NCBI RefSeq assembly: GCF_048418805.1
Contig: NC_132781.1
Location: forward strand, 26,981,771 to 27,045,770
DNA from: Vulpes vulpes
Lineage: Eukaryota > Chordata > Mammalia > Carnivora > Canidae
Direction of reading: 5' to 3'
DNA length: 64,000 nucleotides
The position numbers and the translations under genes were made by a program. Within the stretch, counting starts at the first letter, position 1. The number at the start of each line of letters is the position of its first letter. The notes beneath the pieces were generated by a model that saw nothing but the letters and a program-made list of their open reading frames with translations, did no database searches and had not been told where the DNA came from. Below are positions 30,777 to 40,945 of this stretch, piece after piece.

Positions 30777-30964
30777 TGACCGGCACTGAGGGGGACACTT
30801 GATGGGATGAGCACTGGGTGTTATTCTGTATGTTGGTAAATTGAACACCAATAAAAATTAATTTATTAAAAAAAAGGAATAAATAATAAAATCTTAAAAA
30901 AACCCCAAAATACTAGTAACTAATGCCAGTTGTTTGCTTCCCTTTGCCAATATTAAGTATCACC

Positions 30965-31098
30965 TACCATCGCTTTAAGTTTTTATTTTAGTCACCTGAT
31001 GCTCATCACAAGTGCACTCCTTACTCCTATTTCAACGCATCCGCCCACCCAACTCCCCTATGGTGACCATCAGTTAGTTACCTGTCATCACTTTTTTT
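30965..31098 (-). mobile_element. Carnivore L1 3' UTR piece
   Basis: TTTAGTCACCTGATGCTCAT, CACAAGTGCACTCCTTACTC, CCTATGGTGACCATCAGTTA match the antisense L1 3' UTR (tgctcatcacaagtgcactcctta). Confidence 0.75.
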
Positions 31099-31153
31099 AT
31101 TTTTATTTTTATTTTTTTTATTTTTTATTTTTTATTTTATTTTATTTTTTTTT
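31099..31153 (-). mobile_element. Tail-only retro-insertion (T-rich, 55 bp)
   Basis: A 55-bp run of only T and A ((T)nA units) flanked by perfect 15-bp repeats GTCATCACTTTTTTT at 31084-31098 and 31154-31168. It looks like an insertion that copied no more than a poly(A)-type tail, in antisense. Confidence 0.8.
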
Positions 31154-31458
31154 GTCATCACTTTTTTTAAAGGCAGTTGGTGAAAAATATTAACTTAATG
31201 TTTTATTTTGCTTTGCCCTGGTTGCTTGGGACACTGAATAGCTTCTATTGGTTAGTGGTTTGTATTTTTCCCTGAAGCTCTCTGTCAATCCTTACTCAAT
31301 CCTTACTCTGTTTTTTTATTGGACTGTTGGTTTAAGTGATCTGTCAAAATGTTCTGTATATTGCAGCAGCTAATCCTCTGCCTATTATATATGTGTATTT
31401 TAATTTACTGTAAGAATATTGCTGCCACTAAAAAAAAAAAAAAAGGAATATCCACCTT

Positions 31459-31764
31459 GTAGACTCTTCTCCAATGGCTTACAGTATGCTGCGGTGTAGT
31501 GTCTCTCAAGCATCATTGAGATTAACTATTTTAGAAATCATCATGTAGTGATTTACAGCAATAATAGTTTGAGCAAAAATGTTCAATAGTCCATGCTGAA
31601 ATCTCAAATATTAATGTAAATTCTAGGATCGGTTGCCTCGTACAACCTATGATCTTCCAGTAGAAGCTCCTGCTATGAGCTTCTATGGCACACTCACTCC
31701 CTACCCATCTTGCTGCAATGCTTGTCCTCCTTGGAGAGGAAGAATCTTCAACAAAATTGATGGA
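31459..31764. other. Single-copy DNA
   Basis: Nothing recognised; AT-rich at 31500-31625. Confidence 0.35.
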
Positions 31765-32110
31765 ACACAACTCAAACTGGCTTCAGCCAAAAAGAAGAGA
31801 GTTTCTTGGCTCAATCACTGGAAATATCAGTGGGGTGGCTAATTTCAGGGCTCTAGGTCCCTCTCCCTTTCTTGGACCAGTTATCTCCCCTGATGGGCAA
31901 GATCACCAGCCTCCAATGCTTACATCCTCCTGCTGAGCAACACCAGTGCAAAGACAGGGTCTTTCAGGGTAGCAATGGCAGAAAAGCTCCAGGGACATCC
32001 TGAGGGGCTCATCTTTAGTCACATGTCCATTCCTGAACCAATTATTGTTGTCAGGAGGATGGGGATCCCCTGATTGACCTCTTGGAAGGAGTGAGCAGAA
32101 TCAGCCTCCT
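31765..32110 (-). mobile_element. Ancient LTR-like repeat
   Basis: CAACTCAAACTGGCTTCAGC, TCTTGGCTCAATCACTGGAA, ACATCCTCCTGCTGAGCAAC, CATGTCCATTCCTGAACCAA, TTGTTGTCAGGAGGATGGGG: a familiar mammal-wide pattern that I place with old MaLR-like LTRs without certainty. Confidence 0.6.
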
Positions 32111-32411
32111 TTCTGGGCCACAGAGAATGCATTCCCTGTTGGAAGGGGAGTTCTGCCTCTAGAAGAAAGGGAGGAGTGAGTCATAGAGGACAAAGCACTG
32201 AGTCCTCCTGCTGTACTTTAATGTTACAGCCTGTTAACTGTCCACACCAAGCCCTCACCATAGCACCCTCAGCAAAGTGGCATGAAGCCAGTGCTTCATC
32301 TATATCTGTTGAATTAATGAATAAAGGAACAAATGAATGAGATGCTCAGCCAGTTAGGTGGTAAATTCTGCATCTCTAATGGGACCTCCTATTATTCATA
32401 GGTATAGCACA
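32111..32411 (+). other. Single-copy DNA with L2-like tail
   Basis: 32225-32345 (CACCAAGCCCTCACCATAGC, TCTGTTGAATTAATGAATAA) resembles an L2 3' end. The rest is unassigned. Confidence 0.4.
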
Positions 32412-32700
32412 GTTTCCTTTTTTAAATTGAGGTGAGATTTGTATAACATAAAATTAACCATCTCAAGATGTACAATTCAGTGGTATCTAATACATTAACA
32501 ATGCTATGCAACCAGCACCTGTATCAAGTTCTCACACATTTTCAGCATCCCAAAAGAAACCCCCCTGCCCATTTAAAGTTAGTCAATCCCCAGCCCATGG
32601 CAACCACCAATCTGTTTTCTGTCTCTATGGATTTACCTATTCTGGATATTTCATATGACATACTATTTCTTGAGCACATTTGTGGGGGCAATTTTCTTAT
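32412..32700 (-). mobile_element. Old L1M 3' UTR
   Basis: AAATTGAGGTGAGATTTGTA, TACAATTCAGTGGTATCTAA, CATCCCAAAAGAAACCCCCC, TTTTCTGTCTCTATGGATTT, CCTATTCTGGATATTTCATA: antisense L1M 3' UTR. Confidence 0.88.
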
Positions 32701-32739
32701 AGTTACCAAAGAAACTGAAGAAAAAACTTAGTCCTTCTT

Positions 32740-32955
32740 TTATTTTTTTAAAAAATATTTATTTATTTATTTTAGAGAGAGACAGAGCATGAGCAGAGGG
32801 ATGGGCAGAGGAAGAGAGAAAGAGAGAGAATCCTCAAGCAGACTTCCCAGTGAGCCCGGAGCCCATCACAGGGCTCCATCTCACCACCCTGAGATCATGA
32901 CCTGAACCTAAATCAGAAGTCTGACGCTTACCCAACTGAGACACCCAGGTGCGCC
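32740..32955 (-). mobile_element. Older SINEC
   Basis: Antisense older SINEC: TTTTTTTAAAAAATATTTAT, GAGCAGAGGGATGGGCAGAG, GATCATGACCTGAACCTAAA, CTGAGACACCCAGGTGCGCC. Confidence 0.92.
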
Positions 32956-33419
32956 AACATTATTTCTAATATATGGTTGCAAACAGCACAGATCGGCTGG
33001 AGCCGGCTTAACTGCGAAAGCGGAGGGACTGCCAACCCACCTGCAGTCAAGCCTTGTCAGGGGGGCTGGTTGCCAGGATCTGAAGACTTGCCGGAGCTCT
33101 ATTTTGGCTTTCTGCCTCTTCCCATCCATCAGCTGCTTCTTTCTCTGCTCAGATGGGTTCCCTCTGCTTTTTATAATATGTGGCAAGAAGATACCCTCTC
33201 CCCAAATGCCAGGTTAATACCCCTTCTGTTCTCACCACATTCTGAGGCTCTGTGTCCACTCCCTAATTTCTGGGAGAAGGAATCAAGTGAGCCACCTCGG
33301 ACCAGGGGTTCTCACCCTTCTTGCTCCCAGGCCCATCCCCTACTGAGGGCCTTGAGGGTCGGGCAGGGCCATCCTATAAGCCCATGAAGTTGCCCTATGG
33401 AGGGCAGAGTCCAAGTCAG
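32956..33419. other. Single-copy DNA
   Basis: Nothing recognised. Confidence 0.35.
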
Positions 33420-33660
33420 CAGGGAGAGGACCAGCGGCCACTCAAAGGCTGGGGCTTCTCATCGGGAGACCTGCTGTTGCTCATAAGCCAAAGGGCTGCT
33501 CCGGCCTCCCAGAGCACGACTGTAATTGATTTTGCTTCAGAGGATTTCCTGACCCTTCTTGAGATAATAAAAAGGACTAACATGAAATTCTCCCAAACAA
33601 AATCAATTGCTTTCCTTTTCCCACCAGCAAACAGGGGCAGTCTGAGTGAGCAGACTCCTG
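33420..33660. promoter_or_regulatory. Candidate conserved regulatory block
   Basis: Repeat-free, with a perfect 11-bp inverted repeat: AATTGATTTTG at 33524-33534 and CAAAATCAATT at 33598-33608. Both carry an ATTGATTT/AATCAAT core of the kind bound by homeodomain or CUT proteins. A 207-residue frame crosses it (33321-33944) but has no recognised domain. Function is inferred only. Confidence 0.3.
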
Positions 33661-33848
33661 AAGTGTGGAGCCAGGGCCCAGGGGAGGCAGGCTGCCCGGT
33701 CCGGGGGCTGTCTGTGCTAGTGTCAGACAGGTTTCAGGTGGCAGGCGGAGTCACGTGGGTCCGAGCTGCAGGCCCCTCCTGGACCTTGGCCCTATTTCTT
33801 GGGCTGGGAGGTTTTCTATGCCTCCTGATACAGTCTTTGAAGCTGGCC

Positions 33849-34004
33849 AGCTGCCTGGTGCCAGAACGGGAAGCGTGTGAAGCCGAGGCTCTGGCATGGT
33901 GGGGACAGGTTAAAGGTGGCGACTCCCAGCCACTGAGATCATAAAAAGGCACCTTCTGGGCTGCAGTCAGGAGAAGAGCCTCAGTGTCTTCAGGTGGGCA
34001 GTAA
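33849..34004 (+). promoter_or_regulatory. Possible TATA-type promoter
   Basis: ATAAAAAGG at 33941-33949 is a fair TATA box. About 30 bases downstream is GAGAAGAGCC (33971), a place where a start would fall, then possible donors CAG/GTGGGC (33993/33994) and GCA/GTAAGC (34000/34001). Upstream lie CAGGTTAAAGGTGG (33906-33919), which resembles a nuclear-receptor half-site pair, and a CAGCTG at 33849. No transcript or coding exon can be tied to it from sequence alone. Confidence 0.25.
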
Positions 34005-34204
34005 GCATCTAGCTGTTGCAAGCTCTAGACTTGGCAGCTAAGCAGAAAGAGTTCTCTGCTCCAAAAGCAAGGACTAAGGGGTTCGGCAGCCTACCTGGAA
34101 CTGTACTTCCAAAATCCAAGTGACCTCCAGCCTCCAGCCCAGCCCAACCGAATGCCTCTGTAGACTCCCCAGGTTGAGGAAGGAGGAATGAGTGTACACT
34201 TCGC

Positions 34205-34365
34205 AGCCAGGCAAAGCTGGGGATTCTGGTTCTGCTTCTTACTGGTCTCAGGACTTGGACAAGTCAATCTCAGCTTCCTTATTTATTAAACGAGGCTGAT
34301 AATGTATGTCTTTTGTTCTGTTGACATAAGGATCCTATAAGGCACAGAGCTTAGCTTGGCACTAC
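34205..34365 (+). mobile_element. MIR
   Basis: GATTCTGGTTCTGCTTCTTA, GACTTGGACAAGTCAATCTC, AGCTTCCTTATTTATTAAAC, CCTATAAGGCACAGAGCTTA. Confidence 0.8.
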
Positions 34366-34449
34366 AAAGGAGTTATGTTTATCCTGGAGAAACCCAAAGT
34401 GTTGAATATATGATCATAGCCGTGTAGGATCCACACCTGCTGCGGTGGC

Positions 34450-34600
34450 TTATCTGTGCCCTAGCTTGTACCTTTAGTTGTTGGTGGTCTCCGGGCAAGG
34501 GACTTCAACTCTTTTGGCCTCAGTTTTCTTATCTGTAAAATGAGGTTGTGAGATAAGATTATCTTCTAGATCCCTCCTGGCAGGGAAGCCCAGATACAGG
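34450..34600 (+). mobile_element. MIR
   Basis: CCGGGCAAGGGACTTCAACT, CTTTTGGCCTCAGTTTTCTT, ATCTGTAAAATGAGGTTGTG, CTAGATCCCTCCTGG. Confidence 0.85.
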
Positions 34601-35287
34601 GGGTCCTCTGGGAAGGAGCATGGGGCATCCCCAGAGCCTAAGCCTCTAAGGCTGGCCACTTACGAGACTCTTAGAAACTGGAGGTGCCTCCCTCTGAGAA
34701 CAGCAGTCTGGAAAGACCTGAGCACAGAGGGAGTGTTTTCTGTGTGTGTGAAGCCAAGAGGCTGCTCTACCATTTGACTTTCCAGATTTTGTGCTTTGCT
34801 TAGAGAGCTTGCAGTTGCCAGTCCAGAAGACTTGTGAATTGCAAAGAGTTTTCCAATACCAAGTGCCACTTGAATATGGTAACAAAGATGACTTGTTCAT
34901 ACTGGCAGTTATAATGAGTATAGGAGGTTATCCTTTTAAAATGACTTTTCCATGCAATTTTAGAATGGAAAATCAATATTGTGGAAGATCACTAACCAGA
35001 TTGCCCAGAGCAACACTATCGCCTTAGCATAGTCTTTTCTTTGGACGTGTATGAAACTTTGTTTGCAATGCCCAAGAACTGGGTTTGGGTATCATGCAAG
35101 AGCCAGGTTATTGGCTCCATCCTTCACAAAACTCAATCCATGGTAGTCATGTGACGTGGTCAGTTGTTTTTCCTGGGATCCTAGGCTGACTTCAAGCCTC
35201 GGGGAGTAGACTGCGTGTGTGTGATATACTCCTGTGTGTGCTGTGTGACCAGAACTTCCAGGCACTGGGTGAGGAGGCTACCCTGCA
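34601..35287. other. Single-copy DNA
   Basis: No repeats. 34780-35030 is AT-rich, balanced in strand, and a plausible conserved stretch; no exon supported. Confidence 0.4.
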
Positions 35288-35525
35288 AAGGGGAGAGAGC
35301 ACTGGAGCTGGAGACGGGAGCTCTCGGTCTTAATTCTGTTACATCTCCTTTGCTGTGTGGTTTTGGGCTACTGGTTTCACCTCTCTGAGCTTCAGCTTCT
35401 TGGTCTGTAATTAGGGAGATAGCCTTGGGCTCCCTCCCTCCCACGGAAGGTGGTCAGGAGTGGGGCATGAGATAACATCTGTTGAAAATGCTTTGCAATC
35501 TGTAAAGCTCTCTGTACCTAGACCT
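35288..35525 (+). mobile_element. MIR, nearly full
   Basis: AGAGCACTGGAGCTGGAGAC, TGTGTGGTTTTGGGCTACTG, CTGAGCTTCAGCTTCTTGGT, GAGATAACATCTGTTGAAAA, TGCTTTGCAATCTGTAAAGC. Confidence 0.78.
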
Positions 35526-37134
35526 GTTCTATGAGGCATTCTGCTTATTGCAATCACTGTTGCTGGTTGATTATTATAGTTCCTTGTCAATGAGGATACC
35601 ATCAGTCTTTAGCATGAAATAAGGGATTCTGGGAGGACTTGGGGGAGCCCCGGAGGAAGGCTGGTGCTTTGTTCGATCATTTATACACGGTCACCCAACA
35701 AGGAAGTGATGGGGTCAGCCTCTGACCTTGTCTCCACCCACGCAAACTCAAAATCCCCAGTGGTCTTTGAGCTCTGCTCTGTGGAGCCTGAGATTGTTGT
35801 AGAGGCTTCAGGGATTCTGCAAATATCTGATCATCACTGGTGTAGAAGCTGGGGATATAGCTGTGGTGTTATTACTTGTACCAACTAGTGGAATTTGAAT
35901 CCACATGTACCTCTGTATCCTCGGTTATCCCCAGATAGGAGCATCCTAAAGTGTCCATAAACAGCATGATCAGATCGAAAAGCCTCCAGACCCCTGTGAC
36001 TGCATAGAATTCCTCTCCTTCTCCCCTTCCTGGGGTTTGGTGATCTACCGAAGAGCACACACTCAAACGGTGCTGCTCTAAGCTTTTTAGGCGGGCGATG
36101 TGGGAAGACAGTAGAGCAATAGCAGGATGCTCCTCCTTGCAAAGTGCAGGAGTAATGAATGTGGCAGGAGGAGGGAGCGGGGCAATTTGGACTTCATCAT
36201 TTGGCAGCTCTACCTCCTGAGAATACCTTGTGGTTTGGGAAATGACCCTTTAGGCTCTCTGTAGCATTTTTCTTTGAATAAATGACAAACATCCATCATG
36301 TAATACATCCCTTGCAACATTTCAGCCTGTCATTGATGACCTTATTGGAAAGAACATTTGATTTAAGATTTAAACCTTTCACGACAACCTCTCTTAGCTT
36401 GGATACATACATTTGAAATAAAATTAATATGGTTTTAGCCTGCGGTCAAGTAGTAAATCCATGACTTTTCCAGAAAAGAATCAGCAATCTCCTCTCCCCG
36501 CCTTCAGTTCTTTAAAACAAATGTGCTTAAATCAACCCCCGCTGGATTGTGGAAATATAGTTAGATGACTTCATTCATTTTTGACCAACTGATGGTATAT
36601 TCTCTGAGGTGTCAAAAGAATTATTATCTTATTTTAGGAGTCAAGGTTGGAGCAGCAAGTGTCTGTTATTCTCTCTGATAGCTGTACATCAGATTCTAAA
36701 CTGATGGTCTCTGTGGCTGAGGAAATGATTTAAGTCTGGGAAAAACGACACTGAATATTTTAGTGGTATCTGATAGCTTCTGTAAGGCTGAAGAGATGTT
36801 GCTTCTGGTAGAACAGTTACTTTAATTAATATACATCTGTCTGCAACACCTTAGTGCAAACATTTTACATCTCTGATGGGAGAGATATGGCCTTGACCTT
36901 GGAATCCTTTGCTTAGGATGTGTAAGTGTGTGCACTAGGCATTTCCCAGCTAGGCCCATTTATGGGTGGTAGGGACACCAGTGCAGCATTTCTCTACTTT
37001 TATGAAAGAGCAGCCTCTTCTGGCTTCTTGCCAGCAACTTGGGGAGGTCTCTGGCACTGGAGGGCAGTGATGGTGAGGTGCCTTCCCTGAGGAAGGAACT
37101 GACTCCCTTATTGACAGGGGATTGAAATGGGGAG
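35526..37134. other. Longest repeat-free block, AT-rich
   Basis: About 1.6 kb with no recognised mobile element. 36220-36900 is AT-rich (CATCATGTAATACATCCC, GATTTAAGATTTAAACC, GTACATCAGATTCTAAACTG), the texture of conserved non-coding DNA. No open frame of interest. Confidence 0.45.
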
Positions 37135-37410
37135 AGTGCCTACACTTGTGCCGGTGTTCTGGTCCTGTGCCAGGCACTGTTGCAGGTGCTACGCAATGAC
37201 AGTGAACAAGGCAGATGTCCCTGAGCTCATGGTGGTGACATCCAGGGTGGGAGAGGGCAGATAAGTCAACAGGCAATTGCCAGAAAGTTGATGAACTCAG
37301 AGAAGGAAGTATAGGGCTCTATGGGACTATATGGCAGGGGGAACTTACCTGGTCTGGGGTTCCTGGAGGCCCTCTTGGAGGAGGTGACATTTATGCTGAG
37401 GCCTGTGGTC
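37135..37410 (+). mobile_element. L2-type fragment
   Basis: TCCTGTGCCAGGCACTGTTG, ATGACAGTGAACAAGGCAG, GATGTCCCTGAGCTCATGG, GGGCTCTATGGGACTATATG, CTTGGAGGAGGTGACATTTA, CTGAGGCCTGTGGTC follow the L2 order. Confidence 0.8.
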
Positions 37411-38959
37411 TGGAAGCATGGAACGTAGGCTATGAAGCAGAGCTGGCTTCTGCCCATATCACCTTGCAGAGACTGTCATGCGGCTCTTATTTCAGCCAAC
37501 TCCTCTTCCCAGGGCTGTGGCCAGAATTGCCTCCACCCCCACCAACCTCTCCCAAAAGTTTATATATATCATTTCCTCTTCTCTTAGGTGGAGATCCGTA
37601 CCCTTCCAGGGGGTCCCCATTTCTTCTTTGCACATGAATCACTGGTGGGTGGTGTCAGTGACTCTTCAGATTTCCAGGACAAACCTGAATCCTCTGTGTT
37701 TAACCATTCTAAGACCTCTGTCCTAGATGAAGAAAGGATACATACCTGAGGGCTCAGACTGGGTTAACAATGACGTAATGGGCCAAGAAGACCAACGCGA
37801 GCTCACTGGAGGCCTCACAGGGGAGGCTTTGGGACTGGCTGAGCCTAAGAGCTATGGTGAGGGTTGCACAGCCCCAGAACAGCCGGCAGACTGAGTCCTT
37901 CAGGGCACAGACGCTTGGACCAGGCTGACCTTGGTTGTGAGGCTTTTGCTGAGTTTGGGTGCGTTGGTTCTTCTGTGTGAAGGGCGCAGCATTTCAGAAT
38001 TAATCAGAAATGTTCTCCTTGAGTTAGCCCAGGACCTCCTTTGCAGGCAAGTGGAAGAGAACCCCTTGCCTTGTATTCCACTGCCCGGGGTAGGGGTGAT
38101 GGTGGAGGGGTAGGGGCAGTGTTCTCCAGGACCTTTTCTAGAGGGGCTCTCTGCCTTGTTGCCGACCCTTGCCTTTCATCCTGCATGGGCTCTGTCCCTG
38201 CCCCCTGCCCCTATTGGTCTGGCTTCCCCTGGATTTGCAGTCACACTTAAGTCCTGGAATTTGGCACCGGGTCCTTCCCATGCTCAGCCTTTCATGCTGA
38301 GCCCCAACCCTGTCCTGAGCATGGGGTCTTTGCTCCGGAAAACGTGGGACAGGCTCTTGTCCCTTTCAGCACAGGCACGGGGCGCGGAGAGACACCAACT
38401 GGTAGCGAGAACTCCAGGTGAAAATGAGCACCTGCCCTGGAGACCCAGATTGCTGGGAGACCCGGATGTGGGGAGTGGGTGCAAGAGCTTGGCCACCAGA
38501 GGACGCAGCTCCTGAAGGAAGAGCTTCGGGCCAGGCCTAGGGAGGGAGGAGCCATGGGGGAGCCAAGGGAGGGACTCTGACCCTCTAAGATTTGGCTCCT
38601 CCTTCTTCACCTGGTCCCCTCTCAGCTCTGGCACAGCACCCCCTTTTGCTTATGCTGGAAACAGGGAGCCTCCTTGCCGTCCCCCTCCCCTATCCAACCC
38701 ATTCCTGGACTCTCCCAGAAACTTCTGGAACATGGTCATGTCTTTCCACCCAGCTGCCTCTGGGTTGGCCAGAGTCCCTGTCACCTCTCCCCAGACCCCT
38801 GCCCGGGCAGCCTCCTAGGAGCCTCTACTCCTCTGCTGCATTCTCCACACCAGTCCTGGAGCCGTCTTTGCAAGGTGCAAATGTGCCCAAGCCGCTTGCC
38901 CTTGCACTGGAAGCTTTTCTGCTCCTGTCACCTAGAAGAAAATATAAGATCCCCCACTT
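37411..38959. other. Single-copy, C-rich DNA
   Basis: About 1.5 kb with no clear repeat. A small CpG cluster at 38375-38395 (ACGGGGCGCGGAG) is too short for a CpG island. Several 100-124-residue frames at 38156-38979 overlap in different frames and are rich in P, L and S, as expected of C-rich non-coding DNA. Confidence 0.4.
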
Positions 38960-39325
38960 GGCCTAGGCGGCCCTTATAGTCTGATCCTGGCTCATCTGTG
39001 CAGTCTCACCTCCATGGGCCTCTCCGACCCTGGGCTGCAGGTGCCTTGACTTCCAGTCACATGGTCATGCCTGGCTTTCCTTTTTTCTTTCCTGAGAGCC
39101 TCCCCAGTCTAAATGAGAAGTCTCAGTTATACTTTCTTGTGGCACCCCATCCTTTTCCTTAATTGTACTTACATAATTTGCAATAACATACTCATCGCGG
39201 TGATGATTGTCTCACCTACCTCTGTACACTTGTGACTAGAAAGACTAGGAATGTTTCGTTCAATATCCCTGAGCAGAGCCGGGCACACAGGAGACCACGA
39301 TATTTATTTACTGAATGATAGACTG
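38960..39325 (+). mobile_element. L2 3' region
   Basis: CCCTTATAGTCTGATCCTGG, GCACCCCATCCTTTTCCTTA, TTGTACTTACATAATTTGCA, GAGCAGAGCCGGGCACACAG, GATATTTATTTACTGAATGA match the L2 3' order. Confidence 0.75.
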
Positions 39326-39407
39326 AGTTTAGGGATGGCCCTCGGCTCTGCCACCCCCGAGGGTAGTCTTTAGCCACCCATAGATATTTACATTTAATGA
39401 TGAAGTT

Positions 39408-39580
39408 GGGGTGCCTGGGTGGCTCAGTGGTTGAGCATCTGCTTTCAGCTCAGGTCATGATCCCCAAGTCCCATGGTCGAGTCCTGCATCGGGCTCCCTG
39501 CAGGGAGCCTGCTTCTCCCTCTGCCTGTGTCTCTGCCTCTCTCTGTGTGTCTCTCATGAATAAATAAAATCTTTTAAAAA
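39408..39580 (+). mobile_element. SINEC with TSD
   Basis: Sense SINEC GGGGTGCCTGGGTGGCTCAG to CATGAATAAATAAAATC and A's. TSD ATGATGAAGTT on the left and ATGATGAAAGTT on the right. Confidence 0.95.
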
Positions 39581-39618
39581 ATGATGAAAGTTAAATAAAA
39601 TAGAAAGATTCAGTTCCT

Positions 39619-39796
39619 GGGAACCTGGGTGGCTCAGTTGGTTAAGTGTCTGCCTTTGGTTCAGGTCATGATCCCAGGGTCCTGGGACGGAGCCCCACAT
39701 CATCCGGCTCTTTGCTCAGTGGGGACCCTGCTTCTCCCCGTTTCTGCTGTTCCCCCTGCTTGTACTTTCTCACTCTCTTAAACAAACAAACTCTTT

Positions 39797-39837
<41 letters not shown>

Positions 39838-39841
39838 GAAA
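39619..39841 (+). mobile_element. SINEC with (CAA)n tail
   Basis: Sense older SINEC: GGGAACCTGGGTGGCTCAG, GTTAAGTGTCTGCCTTTGG, tail replaced by a CAA microsatellite at 39798-39838. TSD of the type ATTCAGTTCCTG / GTTCAGTTTCTG. Confidence 0.92.
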
Positions 39842-40512
39842 GCAAGGTTCAGTTTCTGCTTCCACCACCGCAGAAAGTTCTACTGGGCTGTGCAGTGAAC
39901 GCCTATGCCTCTTGGGTCATTCACACAACTGGCTAAGAAATGGAGTTTCACTTTTGTGTGGCTGAATTTAATTTCTAGCTCAAGCCCCTCTTGTGCTGGG
40001 TGAGGGACACTTTCTGTCCTGCCTGGGGTCCCTCTCCCTTTTCCCATGGTGGGACAAATGCTAGGACTCTCAGGTGATGCCAGAGTTTCTGGGGGGCTTG
40101 GTGCCAGCCCTGCAGGCACTCCCCACGAGTCCTCGTCCTCCTCCTCTAGGCATCGGCTCATGGAGAACAAATACTGCTGAAAGCCTCCTAATGAAAAGGA
40201 GCCACGCCAGCCCTCCTTGCCCCCTCCCCAGCTTCTTCTCGTTCCCCAGAGGCATCCTTTTTCATTTAAGGAAAAAGCTATTTCTCCAAGATCATAAATA
40301 ATATGTGTTTATGGCTCTCTTTTGATTTGTCCACTTTAGACATTTTCCGCTTAATTCCTATTATGGTAGATGAGAATTTTTTGCTTTTGTTCACCTTCTT
40401 CAAGTCACTCATTCTTTCAATTTTCTTAGAGGTTTTTGACAGTACAACGATACTGTTAACATTCACTATAGAATGCACTCTGATCCTAGGTCCTTTTTTG
40501 AACAGCTCTTTT
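39842..40512. other. Single-copy DNA
   Basis: Nothing recognised; T-rich from 40260. Confidence 0.35.
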
Positions 40513-40707
40513 TTTTTTTTTTAAAGATTTTATTTATTTATTTGAGAGAAACAGCGAGAGAGCACAAGCAGGGGGAACAGCAGAGGGAGAGGGAGAAGTA
40601 GGCTTCCCACTGAGCAGGAAGTCCTTGTGGGGCTTGATCCCAGGACTCCCGGACCATGACCCGAGCTGAAGGCAGATGCCCAATTGAATAAGACACCCAG
40701 GCACCCC
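40513..40707 (-). mobile_element. Older SINEC with perfect TSD
   Basis: Antisense SINEC to ATAAGACACCCAGGCACCCC. A perfect 14-bp TSD TGAACAGCTCTTTT lies at 40499-40512 and 40708-40721. Forms a head-to-head pair with the next SINE. Confidence 0.95.
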
Positions 40708-40738
40708 TGAACAGCTCTTTTAAAAAGTTAATAATTGT

Positions 40739-40930
40739 TGGGCACCTGGGTGGCCCAGTTGAGTGTCTAACTCTTCGTTTCAGCTCAGGTTGTGATCTCA
40801 GGGTCATGAGATTGAAGCTTGATTCGGACTCCATGCTCAGCGAGGGAGTCTGTTTGAGATTCTCTCTCCCTTTCCTTCTGTCCCCACCCTTGCTGTCTTC
40901 CCCTCTCTAAAATAAATAGATCTTTAAAAT
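40739..40930 (+). mobile_element. Older SINEC with perfect TSD
   Basis: Sense SINEC GGGCACCTGGGTGGCCCAG to AAATAAATAGATCTTTAAAAT. A perfect 15-bp TSD AAAGTTAATAATTGT lies at 40724-40738 and 40931-40945. Confidence 0.95.
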
Positions 40931-40945
40931 AAAGTTAATAATTGT

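Larger units (their letters stand above)
30407..30878 (+). mobile_element. Young carnivore L1, 3' end
   Basis: Runs from TCCACAATAGCCAAACTGTG (late ORF2) through the 3' UTR to TGTTGGTAAATTGAACACC, AATAAAAATTAATTTATT and an A-run. About 470 bp of roughly 6 kb, so strongly 5'-truncated. Little diverged from the remembered dog L1. Confidence 0.92.
30233..31444 (+). mobile_element. Composite retro-insertion with poly(A) and TSD
   Basis: A 1.2 kb block ends in a run of about 15 A's (31431-31444 region) followed at once by GGAATATCCACCTT (31445-31458). The same 14 bases stand at 30219-30232. That is the mark of one target-primed insertion. Inside, in order: 17 unassigned bases, an antisense SINEC missing its head, a sense L1 3' end, a second A/T tail, an antisense L1 3' UTR piece holding a T-only insert, and about 260 bp of unassigned sequence leading to the poly(A). 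It could be a retrocopied transcript, an L1 with 3' transduction, or an old retrocopy later hit by others. Confidence 0.7.

Noticed and set aside
38156..38979. Overlapping 87-124-residue frames in C-rich DNA
   Set aside because: Several frames on both strands are open at once and rich in P, L and S, which reflects base composition, not coding.
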